Positions 1-10,427 of a DNA stretch of 64,000 nucleotides are shown piece after piece. The position numbers and the translations under genes are program-made. The number at the start of each line of letters is the position of its first letter. The first letter of the stretch is position 1. The DNA comes from Novosphingobium sediminis (GTDB taxonomy: Bacteria; Pseudomonadota; Alphaproteobacteria; Sphingomonadales; Sphingomonadaceae): contig NZ_BJYR01000010.1 of assembly GCF_007991615.1 (NCBI RefSeq), positions 1 to 64,000 of the forward strand, written 5' to 3'. A model generated the notes under the pieces. That model made no database searches, was not told the origin of the DNA, and worked only from the letters and a program-made list of their open reading frames with translations.

Positions 1-28
1 TCCCGCAAGCGGGAGGGGGGAGTCCGAA

Positions 29-2665
29 ATGACCACCGATACTGCCACCGCCACGCGCCCCACCGGCTCCTCTTTCGTCAACGTCGGCGAACGCACCAAC
101 GTCACCGGTTCCGCCGCGTTCAAGAAGCTGATCCTCGCCGGTGACTACGCCAAGGCGGTCGAAGTCGCGCGCCAGCAGGTCGAAAACGGCGCGCAGATCA
201 TCGACGTCAACATGGACGAAGGCCTGCTCGATGCGGTCCATGCCATGACGACCTTCCTCAAGCTGATCGCTGCCGAGCCCGATATCGCCCGCGTCCCGGT
301 GATGATCGACAGCTCGAAGTGGGAGGTGATCGAGGCCGGGCTCAAGTGCGTTTCGGGCAAGCCTATCGTCAATTCGATCTCGATGAAGGAAGGCGAGGAA
401 GCCTTCCTAGTGCACGCCCGCAAGTGCATGGACTATGGCGCCGCAGTTGTTGTCATGGCCTTCGACGAGAAGGGCCAGGCGGACACGAAACAGCGCAAGG
501 TCGAGATCTGCGAGCGAGCATACAAGCTGCTGCTGGGCATCGGTTTCCCGGCGGAAGACATCATCTTCGATCCCAACGTGTTCGCCGTCGCCACCGGCAT
601 CGAGGAGCATGATCGCTACGCGCTCGATTTCATCGAAGCCGCGCGCGAGATCCGTGCCCGCTGCCCGCACGTCCACATCTCGGGCGGCCTCTCCAACCTC
701 TCGTTTTCGTTCCGCGGCAACGAAACCGTCCGCCGCGCGATGCACTCGGTGTTCCTCTACCACGCGATCCCGGCGGGCATGGACATGGCCATCGTCAACG
801 CGGGGCAGCTCGATATCTACGACCAGATCGACCCGGTTCTGCGCGAGGCCTGCGAGGACGTGCTCCTCATGCGCCATCCTGACGCAACCGAGCGTTTGAT
901 CACGCTGGCCGAGAGTTTCAAGGGCAAGGACGCTGTCGCCGAAAAGGCCGCCGAGGAATGGCGCGGCTGGGACGTCGTCCGCCGCCTCGAACACGCGCTC
1001 GTCAAGGGCATCGACCTCTATGTCGTCGAGGACACCGAGGAAGCCCGCGCGGAAATCTTCGCTCGCGGCGGCCGCCCGATCGAAGTGATCGAAGGCCCCC
1101 TGATGCAGGGCATGAACACGGTGGGAGACCTGTTCGGCTCGGGCAAGATGTTCCTGCCGCAGGTCGTCAAATCCGCGCGCGTGATGAAGAAGGCGGTCGC
1201 CCACCTCATCCCCTACATCGAGGCGGAAAAGCTGCCCGGCGCGCGCCCCAAGGGCCGCATGATCATGGCCACCGTCAAGGGCGACGTCCACGATATCGGC
1301 AAGAACATCGTCGGCGTCGTGCTCCAGTGCAACGGTTACGAAGTGATCGATCTCGGCGTCATGGTGCCGTGGTCGAAGATCCTCGAAGTGGCGAAGGCAG
1401 AGGATGTCGACATGATCGGCCTCTCCGGCCTCATCACCCCCTCGCTCGACGAAATGGTGACCGTGGCGGAGGAAATGCAGCGCGCCGGGTTCACCATTCC
1501 GCTGCTGATCGGCGGGGCGACCACCAGCAAGGTCCACACCGCGCTGCGCATCGATCCGGCCTATGAAGGCCCGGTCGTCCACGTCCTCGATGCCAGCCGC
1601 GCTGTCGGTGTCGCCAGCCAGTTGCTCTCCGATACCCAGCGCGACGGCTTCGTCGAAGCGACGGCGGGCGAATACCAGCACGTGCGCGATCTGCGTGCGG
1701 GCAAGGAGCCTTCCGTCCTCCTCAGCCTCGCCGATGCCCGCGCCAATGCCTATGCGCCGGACCTTTCGGAGAAGGCCCCGCCGCCCGAACAGCCCGGTCT
1801 CCACGTCTTCCCCGAATGGGATCTCGCGGATCTGGCCGAATGCATCGACTGGACCCCGTTCTTCCGCGCCTGGGAACTCGCCGGAAACTACCCGGCCATC
1901 CTTGATGACGAGATCGTCGGCGAAAGCGCGCGCAGCCTGTTCGCCGATGCGCAGGCGATGCTTAAAGCAATTATCGCCGAAAAGTGGTTCACCGCGAAAG
2001 GCGTTGCCGGGTTCTGGCCCTGCCACCGCGAGGAGGATGACGTCGTGCTCTACCTCCCTGAGGAAGAGCGCCACGTCCGCATTCCCTTCCTGCGCCAGCA
2101 GATCCGCAAGAGCCGCGACCGGAAGAACATGTGCCTTGCCGATTTTATCGATCCGCAGGGCGATTGGCTCGGCGGCTTCGCGGTGGGCATCCACGGGATC
2201 GAACCGCACCTCGAACGCTTCAAGGCCGCGCATGACGATTACAACGATATCCTGCTGAAGGCCCTCGCAGACCGCTTCGCCGAGGCTTATGCCGAACGCC
2301 TGCACCAGCATGTGCGCACCACGCTCTGGGCCTATGCGCCGGGCGAGCAACTCACCAACGAGGCCCTGATCCGCGAGCAGTATCGCGGCATCCGCCCAGC
2401 ACCGGGCTATCCGGCCTGCCCGGACCACAGCCTCAAGCCGATCCTGTTCGATCTCCTCAAGGCGCAGGACAACGCCGGGATCACGCTGACCGAATCGCAG
2501 GCGATGCTCCCCACCGCCGCCGTCTCGGGCTTCTACTTCGCGCACCCGGAAAGCGAGTACTTCGGCGTCGCGCGGATCGGCCGCGATCAGGTGGAAGACT
2601 ACGCGGTGCGCCGCGGTTTCGATCTGCCGACGACCGAGCGCTGGCTGCGACCCAATCTGGACTGA
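29..2665 (+). CDS. metH: Cobalamin-dependent methionine synthase, C-terminal polypeptide (split MetH)
   Basis: Transfers a methyl group from methyltetrahydrofolate through cobalamin to homocysteine. The 878 residues start directly at the pterin-binding domain ([13 protein letters not shown] near residue 16; about 15-270). The cobalamin cap and Rossmann domains follow, with the B12-ligand motif DVHDIGKN at about 419-426 (His 421). The C-terminal activation domain includes [13 protein letters not shown] near 790. The N-terminal homocysteine-binding domain of full-length MetH (roughly 1,230 residues) is absent. It is presumably a separate gene just upstream, as in many alphaproteobacteria. The ATG is preceded by a purine-rich stretch. 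The antisense ORF covering the gene is a codon-bias shadow. Confidence 0.95.
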   Translation: MTTDTATATRPTGSSFVNVGERTNVTGSAAFKKLILAGDYAKAVEVARQQVENGAQIIDVNMDEGLLDAVHAMTTFLKLIAAEPDIARVPVMIDSSKWEVIEAGLKCVSGKPIVNSISMKEGEEAFLVHARKCMDYGAAVVVMAFDEKGQADTKQRKVEICERAYKLLLGIGFPAEDIIFDPNVFAVATGIEEHDRYALDFIEAAREIRARCPHVHISGGLSNLSFSFRGNETVRRAMHSVFLYHAIPAGMDMAIVNAGQLDIYDQIDPVLREACEDVLLMRHPDATERLITLAESFKGKDAVAEKAAEEWRGWDVVRRLEHALVKGIDLYVVEDTEEARAEIFARGGRPIEVIEGPLMQGMNTVGDLFGSGKMFLPQVVKSARVMKKAVAHLIPYIEAEKLPGARPKGRMIMATVKGDVHDIGKNIVGVVLQCNGYEVIDLGVMVPWSKILEVAKAEDVDMIGLSGLITPSLDEMVTVAEEMQRAGFTIPLLIGGATTSKVHTALRIDPAYEGPVVHVLDASRAVGVASQLLSDTQRDGFVEATAGEYQHVRDLRAGKEPSVLLSLADARANAYAPDLSEKAPPPEQPGLHVFPEWDLADLAECIDWTPFFRAWELAGNYPAILDDEIVGESARSLFADAQAMLKAIIAEKWFTAKGVAGFWPCHREEDDVVLYLPEEERHVRIPFLRQQIRKSRDRKNMCLADFIDPQGDWLGGFAVGIHGIEPHLERFKAAHDDYNDILLKALADRFAEAYAERLHQHVRTTLWAYAPGEQLTNEALIREQYRGIRPAPGYPACPDHSLKPILFDLLKAQDNAGITLTESQAMLPTAAVSGFYFAHPESEYFGVARIGRDQVEDYAVRRGFDLPTTERWLRPNLD

Positions 2666-2741
2666 ATTTGCATGACAGGGCTGGGGATCGGCGGTGCAAG
2701 GGCAGTGGCTCTTGCACCGCGGAGGCACTAAACAACCGCAA

Positions 2742-3947
2742 ATGCCCGCCATGAGCACCTCCGAAATCTTCCTGATCGCACTGACGATCATCCTCGCCGT
2801 GCCCTATGCGTTCTGGCGCCTGCTGCGCACCGATCACTACGCCCCGCTCGTGGTGGTGCAGATCGTTGGCGGCATCATTCTCGGCCCCGGCGTGCTTGGC
2901 GCAGTATTCCCCGGTTACTACGCCTTCGTGTTCAACCCGCAGGTCATCGGCGCGCTCAATGGTGTCGCGTGGTGGGCGGTGATGATGTTCGTCTTTGCGG
3001 CGGGCCTCGAACTCGATCTCAGCGACGCGCTGGAAAACTGGCGCGAGACGGCGATCACCGCTGGCTGCGCGCTGCTGTTCCCGCTGCTGCTTGGTGCGGC
3101 TGCGGCGGCGATGCTGCTGCTGCAGCCCGGCTGGATCGGGCCGAAGGGCAACTATGGTCAGGCCGTACTCGGCATCGGCATGGCCTGCGCGGTCACCGCG
3201 CTGCCCATCCTCGTGCTGCTGATGGAAAAGCTGGAGATTTTTCGCACCCCCTTCGGCCAGCGCCTGCTGCGCTACGCCAGCCTCGATGATGTGCTGATCT
3301 GGGGCGTGCTGGCGCTGATCCTGCTCGATTGGGAGCGGGTTGGCCGGCAGGGGCTGTTCCTCGTGGGCTTCGCGGGGGCGGCATGGGCGGTGCGTCAACT
3401 CGTCGCGCGCATCGGCGAGAATGACCGCTGGTATGTCAGCCTCGTCTGGCTTTCCGCCTGCGGTTTCGCGGCAGACTGGTCGGGCCTTCACTTCATGGTC
3501 GGCGCGTTCCTCGCGGGCGCGGTGCTCGATGCGAAGTGGTTCTCGCGCGAAAGGCTCGATGGCTTCCGCAGCTTCCTCCTCCTCGCGGTCATGCCGGTGT
3601 TCTTCCTGTCTACCGGGCTGCGGACCAACTGGGGCGTCGGCGGGGCAGCCGTGTTCGGCGCGGCGGCGCTGTTTCTTGGCGCAACGGTCATCGGCAAGCT
3701 GGCCGGCGTTCAGGTTGCCGGCCGCATTCTCGGCTGGTCTAAGGGCGAAGCGGCTGTCATTGGCTGGATGCTCCAGACCAAGGCGCTCATCATGATAATC
3801 TTCGTCAACGTCTTGCTCGACAAGCAGATCATCACTGCGGAAACCTTCACCGCGATGCTGCTGATGGCCGTCGCCAGCACCATGTTGACCGTGCCCAATG
3901 TGCGCCCGCGCCTTGCAAGATTGGGCCTTGGGGCGGTGCAAGGGTGA
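2742..3947 (+). CDS. Cation:proton antiporter (KefB/NhaP-type, CPA2-like)
   Basis: An integral membrane protein of about 401 residues with 11-13 hydrophobic segments, typical of the Na+/H+ exchanger domain. Family-like features are GGIILGPGVLG near residues 40-50, AGLELDL near 88, and a second-half segment with MLQTKALIMIIFVNVLLD. It would exchange protons for Na+ or K+ across the inner membrane. No cytoplasmic TrkA-N domain follows the membrane part. The reading frame is open back to a GTG at 2694. I chose ATG 2742, although ATG 2751 is possible and neither has a strong ribosome-binding site. The stop overlaps the GTG start of the next gene, so the two are probably co-transcribed. Confidence 0.85.
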   Translation: MPAMSTSEIFLIALTIILAVPYAFWRLLRTDHYAPLVVVQIVGGIILGPGVLGAVFPGYYAFVFNPQVIGALNGVAWWAVMMFVFAAGLELDLSDALENWRETAITAGCALLFPLLLGAAAAAMLLLQPGWIGPKGNYGQAVLGIGMACAVTALPILVLLMEKLEIFRTPFGQRLLRYASLDDVLIWGVLALILLDWERVGRQGLFLVGFAGAAWAVRQLVARIGENDRWYVSLVWLSACGFAADWSGLHFMVGAFLAGAVLDAKWFSRERLDGFRSFLLLAVMPVFFLSTGLRTNWGVGGAAVFGAAALFLGATVIGKLAGVQVAGRILGWSKGEAAVIGWMLQTKALIMIIFVNVLLDKQIITAETFTAMLLMAVASTMLTVPNVRPRLARLGLGAVQG

Positions 3948-5143
3948 GGGGCTGGCTCTGCCTCGTCGCCGCGTTGCTGTTCGTTCCGGGAACGGCGGTT
4001 CGCGCGCAGGCGCAGGGGATGCATTCCGTTACGGTTGCGGTCAATTTCGATCGCCAGTCGATCCGCCCCGCCGTGATCGAGGGAACCGCGGACGCCACCT
4101 CCGGTCGCCCCGTATCGACTGATGATCCGGTGCGGATTGCCTCGATCTCCAAGCTCGTCACCACGCTCGGCGTGCTGCGGCTGGTCGATGCCGGCGTGCT
4201 CGATCTCGATCGCGATGTGTCGGACTATCTCCACTGGCAACTGCGCCACCCGCAGTTCCCGGATCGGCCGATCACGCTGCGCCTCCTGCTTTCGCACCGC
4301 TCTGGCCTGACGGACGGTGCGGACTACATCATCCCGCTCGGCGAAACGATCCGCCAACGTCTCGCCGATCCGCGCGCGTGGGATGCGGCGCATGGGCCCG
4401 GCGAAGACTGGTTTCACTATACCAACCTCAATTTCCCGGTGGTCGCGTCGGTCATGGAAGCTGCCACCGGCGAACGGTTCGACCGCCTGATGCAGCGCAT
4501 CGTGCTCAAACCGCTCGGGCTTTCCGCGTGCTACAACTGGTCCGGCTGCACCGGCGTCGCGGCGATGAGTGCGGTCGTGCTCTACCGTGCCGATGGCACC
4601 GTGGCGCGCGATGATCTGCGCGGAGCACTGCCCGCCTGTCCCGTTGTGGTGAAGGACGGTCAGCCCTGCAATCTCGATGACTACACGCCCGGCTGGAACG
4701 GCGCGCTGTTTTCGCCGCAGGGCGGCCTGCGCATTTCGATGAACGACCTCGCCCGCGTGGGCCAGATGCTCGCGCGCGGTGGACACGGGTTCCTCACGCC
4801 CGCCAGCTACGCCGCGCTCACCACGCCTGAATGGCGCTTCAACGGCCACAATGGCGTCGGCGAAAATGGCGATCCGGACGGTTTCTTCTGCGCCTATGGC
4901 CTCGGCCTCCAGCTGATCGGGAACCGCAGCGAGGGCTGCCACGATGATCCCTTCGGGGATGGCGTGCCCCGGATCGGCCATCCTGGCGAGGCCTATGCCT
5001 TGCGCTCGGGCCTCTGGCTCGATCCGAGGACAGGGCGAGGGGTTGCCTTCTTCACCACCGCGGTTCCCGATGATGCAGCGAAGGGCGCCAGTGCTTTCAC
5101 CGCGGCTGAGGAAGGGGTGCTCGTGCGGGCGCGCCATCCCTAG
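3944..5143 (+). CDS. Secreted serine hydrolase, beta-lactamase/class C-like fold
   Basis: A 399-residue protein with an N-terminal signal peptide (hydrophobic LCLVAALLFVPGTAV, probable cleavage near AQA). The penicillin-binding motifs are present: SxxK as Ser67-Ile-Ser-Lys70, and YxN as Tyr159-Thr-Asn161. A late HPG takes the place of the third KTG/HxG motif. The family covers class C beta-lactamases, D-aminopeptidases and esterases, so substrate and resistance cannot be inferred. The GTG start overlaps the antiporter stop (GTGA), which suggests translational coupling. A periplasmic location is likely. Confidence 0.85.
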   Translation: MRGWLCLVAALLFVPGTAVRAQAQGMHSVTVAVNFDRQSIRPAVIEGTADATSGRPVSTDDPVRIASISKLVTTLGVLRLVDAGVLDLDRDVSDYLHWQLRHPQFPDRPITLRLLLSHRSGLTDGADYIIPLGETIRQRLADPRAWDAAHGPGEDWFHYTNLNFPVVASVMEAATGERFDRLMQRIVLKPLGLSACYNWSGCTGVAAMSAVVLYRADGTVARDDLRGALPACPVVVKDGQPCNLDDYTPGWNGALFSPQGGLRISMNDLARVGQMLARGGHGFLTPASYAALTTPEWRFNGHNGVGENGDPDGFFCAYGLGLQLIGNRSEGCHDDPFGDGVPRIGHPGEAYALRSGLWLDPRTGRGVAFFTTAVPDDAAKGASAFTAAEEGVLVRARHP

Positions 5144-5281
5144 GCGGCAGCCATGTCCTGTCCCGCTCGTGGTCGCTCTTCAGGGCCACCGGATGGCTGC
5201 TGGGTTCAATTGATCGGGGATAATCCGGCGCGGAGCCAATAGGGCTTTTCCTTAGGCGCCGCGATCTGCCATGGCATCGCC

Positions 5282-7075
<1,794 letters not shown>

Positions 7076-7081
7076 GCCGGA

Positions 7082-7813
7082 CTAGAACGGTATTCGCGCC
7101 CCATCCCAAGCATAGAGCCCGCCGCTGTCCGCCGGGGTCAGCCCACCCAGCACCCCCAGCAGCGCCTGTGCCGAAAACGTGGGCGTGAACAGCTTCCCCT
7201 CGGTCACCCCGCGCTGGAACGGGGCTGATAGCGCAGTGTCCACCGTCCCCGGATGCAGCGTCACGGCCACGGCCTGCGGGTGCGTCCGCGCCAGTTCGAG
7301 CGCGAGGTTCTTCACCACCATGTTGAGCGCGGCCTTGCTGGCACGGTAGGCGTGCCAGCCGCCCAGCCGATTGTCCGAGATCGAGCCGACCCGCGCCGAT
7401 ATCGCTGCGAACACTGCGCGGCCATCCCGCCGCAGCAAGGGCAGCGCGTGCTTGGCGATCAGCGCCGGGCCGATCGTATTCATCGCTAAGAGTTCCGCCA
7501 TGCCTTCGCCGCTTAGCGCGCGGTACGATTTTTCGGGGCCTGTCCCATCCGCCCGCGTCAGCCTGCCGGTCGCGATCAGCACCATGTCGAGCGGTGCGCC
7601 GATCCTCGTGCAGGCCGCCGCGATGCTGCCTTCATCGGCCAGATCGAACGCGAAAGGCCGCATCTTGCCGCCGCTTGGAGCCTGCCCTCCGCGCGATCCG
7701 ACGTGCACTTCGGCAACGTCGCCACGCGCGGCGAGCGCTTCTGCCAGCGCGCGGCCAATGCCGCCCGACGCGCCGAACACGGCGCAGCGCAGGAGGAGGA
7801 GGGGCTCGGCCAT
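7082..7813 (-). CDS. SDR-family NAD(P)-dependent oxidoreductase
   Basis: A short-chain dehydrogenase of about 243 residues. The cofactor-binding motif is GASGGIG near the N-terminus, the catalytic Tyr-Lys lies in YRASKAALN, and the active-site serine region is AISARVGSISDN. The C-terminus holds the LHPGTVDT segment typical of SDRs that act on small carbonyls. ATG 7813 places the nucleotide-binding strand at the normal distance from the start. A longer frame upstream (to 7930) has non-family sequence. It is convergent with recQ and divergent from the TelA gene. Substrate unknown. Confidence 0.82.
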   Translation of the reverse strand: MAEPLLLLRCAVFGASGGIGRALAEALAARGDVAEVHVGSRGGQAPSGGKMRPFAFDLADEGSIAAACTRIGAPLDMVLIATGRLTRADGTGPEKSYRALSGEGMAELLAMNTIGPALIAKHALPLLRRDGRAVFAAISARVGSISDNRLGGWHAYRASKAALNMVVKNLALELARTHPQAVAVTLHPGTVDTALSAPFQRGVTEGKLFTPTFSAQALLGVLGGLTPADSGGLYAWDGARIPF

Positions 7814-7971
7814 GTCCCGGCTTGGCCTTCCCGCCCGCTCCTGTCGAGCAGGCCCAAAAGGCAGATAGGCAGGCATGTGCTGTATTATCTTGCCAATACA
7901 GCTTGCGAACCGGCCCTTGGCACGCCACATTGTCGGTCCATACGCCCCACACGGGAATGAGACGTCACGCC

Positions 7972-9177
7972 ATGGCCAGCAACTCGACCGACACCGTTTC
8001 CCCGATCACCCTGACCCCGCCCGATCCCGTGCCCGTGGTTGCACCCACGCAGGCTGCCGGCCTCGTGCCCGTCGCGGATGAGACCAAGTCCAAGCTCGAA
8101 GCCCGCGCCGAAGCCTTTGTGGCGGACCTTGTCGCGCAGGATGCGGCCAGCCCTGAATTCGGCAAGCGCGTCGATCAGCTGTCCAACATGGGCCGCAAGG
8201 AAATCGCGCAGGCGGCGGGCATGTCGAACCGTTTTCTCGATCGGCCGGTCCGCGCGATGGATAAGGATTCGGGCGTTGGCGCCGATCTTGCCGCGCTCCG
8301 CCGCACGGTGGAAGAGCTTGATCCCGGCCGTCAGGGCAAGCTTTCCGGCCCGCGCAAGATCCTCGGTATCATCCCCTTCGGCAACAAGCTGAAGACCTAT
8401 TTCGACAGCTACCAATCCTCGCAGGGGCACATCAAGGCCATCCTCGACCGCCTCGCTTCGGGCAAGGACGAGCTGCTGATGGACAACGCCGCGATCGACG
8501 TGGAGCGCGGCAAGCTGTGGGAAGCGATGGGCAATCTCGAGCAGATGATCCACATCTCCAAGGTGCTCGATCAGAAGCTGGAAGATGCGGCGAACGATCT
8601 CGATCACACCGATCCCGCCAAGGCCAAGGCGATCCGCGAAACCGCGCTGTTCTACACCCGCCAGCGCACGCAGGATCTGCTGACGCAGATGGCCGTCACG
8701 GTGCAGGGCTACCTCGCGCTCGATCTGGTCAAGAAGAACAATGTCGAGCTGGTGAAGGGCGTCGACCGCGCGGGTACGACCACCGTCGCCGCGCTGCGCA
8801 CCGCCGTCACTGTCGCGCAGGCGATGACCAACCAGCGCCTCGTCCTCTCGCAGATCACCGCGCTCAACACGACGACCGCGAACATCATCGATTCCACCGG
8901 AAAGCTGCTGCGCGAACAAACCGGCAAGATCCACGAGATGGCCGCCTCGTCCACGATCCCGCTCGAGACGCTGCAGCGCGCATTCCAGAACATCTACGAG
9001 ACGATGGACACCATCGACACGTTCAAATTGAAGGCGCTCGACGCGATGAAGCAGACGGTCGACACGCTTTCGGGCGAGGTCGAGAAGTCCAAGGGTTACA
9101 TCGCCCGCGCCGAGGGCCAGGCACAGGCCAAGCTGGAAGGCGGCGCGACTTCGCCGCTGCTGAGCCTCGAAGGCTGA
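7972..9177 (+). CDS. TelA-family (toxic anion resistance) protein
   Basis: A soluble, largely alpha-helical protein of 401 residues matching the TelA family, named from plasmid tellurite resistance. Family-typical stretches are IIPFGNKLKTYFDSY near residues 130-145 and the long helical repeats ending KALDAMKQTVDTL. The chosen ATG removes about 125 residues of upstream open frame that show no family resemblance; ATG 7957 is a close alternative. It forms a tight operon with the next two genes. In Firmicutes TelA homologues sit beside XpaC-like membrane proteins, the same arrangement as here. Its role may be in envelope stress or anion tolerance; the mechanism is unknown. Confidence 0.85.
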   Translation: MASNSTDTVSPITLTPPDPVPVVAPTQAAGLVPVADETKSKLEARAEAFVADLVAQDAASPEFGKRVDQLSNMGRKEIAQAAGMSNRFLDRPVRAMDKDSGVGADLAALRRTVEELDPGRQGKLSGPRKILGIIPFGNKLKTYFDSYQSSQGHIKAILDRLASGKDELLMDNAAIDVERGKLWEAMGNLEQMIHISKVLDQKLEDAANDLDHTDPAKAKAIRETALFYTRQRTQDLLTQMAVTVQGYLALDLVKKNNVELVKGVDRAGTTTVAALRTAVTVAQAMTNQRLVLSQITALNTTTANIIDSTGKLLREQTGKIHEMAASSTIPLETLQRAFQNIYETMDTIDTFKLKALDAMKQTVDTLSGEVEKSKGYIARAEGQAQAKLEGGATSPLLSLEG

Positions 9178-9184
9178 GGCACCG

Positions 9185-9955
9185 ATGGCAGAGAGCGCGA
9201 GCGACAGCAGCCGCATCCTTGCCGAAGCGCGCGCCAGCCTGCAGCGCCAGCAGGCGGGTGGGCGCCGGGTGGGCGGCAAATCCATCGGGCGGCGCTCGGC
9301 CGAACTGAAGCGGCTGCACATGGCACGCAAGGCCGCGCGCATGGCTTTCGCGGTGATGGGCATCCTGTTCACCGCGCTCGTCACCGGCCTCGTGATCGAC
9401 GGCATCGGCTTCACCGGCATCATGGTCACGTTCTTCGCGATCGTCGCCGCGCTTGCGCTGCTCGGCACGTTTCCCCGCATGAAAGTGCCCGAACTGGGCA
9501 TGCTCAACCGGGGCGATGTCCGCTCGATGGTCGCGCGCACCGAACTGTGGCTGGAAGCGCAGCGCCCCGCGCTGCCCGCGCCAGCGGTGAACCTGATCGA
9601 CCAGATCGGCGTTCAGCTCGATGGCCTTGGCCTGCAACTCGAAGGCGTCGATCAGGCGGAACCCGCCGTCTCCGAAGTGCGCAAGCTGGTGGGTGAGCAT
9701 CTTCCCGGCATGGTCGAAAGCTATCGCCGGATCCCCGCGAACCTGCGCCGCGAGGAGCGCGACGGACGCTCGGCCGATCAGCAGCTCACCGACGGCCTCG
9801 GCAAGATCAGCGCCGAGATCGACGCCGTAACCCGGCAGCTGGCGGCTGGTGATCTCGATGCCCTCGCCGTGCGCGGCCGGTTCCTCGATTACAAGTACGG
9901 GGACGGGCTGGAACAGTCCGCACCCCAATTGACCGCTCCGAAGACGGACGCCTGA
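9185..9955 (+). CDS. Membrane protein, XpaC-like partner of TelA
   Basis: A 256-residue protein with a basic N-terminus (about 1-50), two adjacent transmembrane segments (about 54-100: AFAVMGILFTALVTGLVI, then FFAIVAALALLGTF), and a long soluble helical C-terminal part. The size, paired helices and position 7 bases after telA resemble the XpaC (5-bromo-4-chloroindolyl phosphate hydrolysis) proteins that accompany TelA in Gram-positive bacteria. I see no decisive motif, so the family call is an inference from context and topology. The stop overlaps the next start (TGATG). Confidence 0.6.
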   Translation: MAESASDSSRILAEARASLQRQQAGGRRVGGKSIGRRSAELKRLHMARKAARMAFAVMGILFTALVTGLVIDGIGFTGIMVTFFAIVAALALLGTFPRMKVPELGMLNRGDVRSMVARTELWLEAQRPALPAPAVNLIDQIGVQLDGLGLQLEGVDQAEPAVSEVRKLVGEHLPGMVESYRRIPANLRREERDGRSADQQLTDGLGKISAEIDAVTRQLAAGDLDALAVRGRFLDYKYGDGLEQSAPQLTAPKTDA

Positions 9956-10260
9956 TGCGCATCTCTATCCCCCACACCCTCGGCAAGGATGAACTGCGCC
10001 GCCGCATCACCGCGCGGCTGGGGCAGGCGGAAGACAAGGCCAAGGGCATGCTCGGCAGCCTTGCCACGGTCGAAACCAGCTGGGCCGATGAGGATACGCT
10101 GAGCGTTGTTGTCAGCGCGATGGGCTATACGATCCCCTGCAGCGCGACGGTCACCGAGGCTTCGCTCGATTTCGAGGTCGAGATCCCCGCAGGCGCTGGC
10201 TTCGCACGGCGGATGATCGAAAGCGCGGTGCGCGAAAAGGGCGAGAAGCTGGTCGGATAG
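9955..10260 (+). CDS. Polyhydroxyalkanoic acid system family protein
   Basis: A 101-residue protein matching the small family annotated as polyhydroxyalkanoic acid system / granule-associated. It opens MRISIPHTLGKDELRRR and ends with a helix before EKGEKLVG. Despite the name, direct roles in PHA storage are poorly documented. Here no PHA synthase or phasin is nearby. The start overlaps the preceding stop by one base, so it is translationally coupled to the TelA/XpaC-like pair. This suggests a shared function with them rather than with PHA granules. Confidence 0.75.
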   Translation: MRISIPHTLGKDELRRRITARLGQAEDKAKGMLGSLATVETSWADEDTLSVVVSAMGYTIPCSATVTEASLDFEVEIPAGAGFARRMIESAVREKGEKLVG

Positions 10261-10285
10261 GCCAGCATCTCACGGCCTTCCAACT

Positions 10286-10363
10286 CCCGCTCATGCTGAG
10301 CTTGTCGAAGCATCAGACGCGGCTGTTGCTCCAGCACCCTTCGACAAGCTCAGGGTGAGCGGG
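10286..10363. repeat. REP-like inverted repeat, copy 1
   Basis: Two arms, 10286-10310 and 10339-10363, are inverted copies matching at 23 of 25 positions, each with the core CTTCGACAAGCTCAG, separated by 28 bases containing CCAGCACCC. The element lies between convergent genes. The same arms and spacer motif occur at 17616-17732. It can fold into a long hairpin and could also end transcription of both flanking genes. Confidence 0.9.
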
Positions 10364-10427
10364 TCTTGGAAACTGCTGCAAGGAGTGGCCGGAGTGGGGG
10401 TGGCCGGAGTGCGAATCCGGCGCGCCC

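Noticed and set aside
407..2791. 794-codon open frame antisense to metH
   Set aside because: Codon-bias shadow of a GC-rich gene: the peptide is rich in Arg, Ala, Asp and His with no domain, and metH on the other strand is unambiguous.
7594..7971. N-terminal extension of the TelA protein
   Set aside because: The frame is open but the residues are Arg/Cys/Pro-rich and overlap the SDR gene; the family begins at ATG 7972 or 7957.
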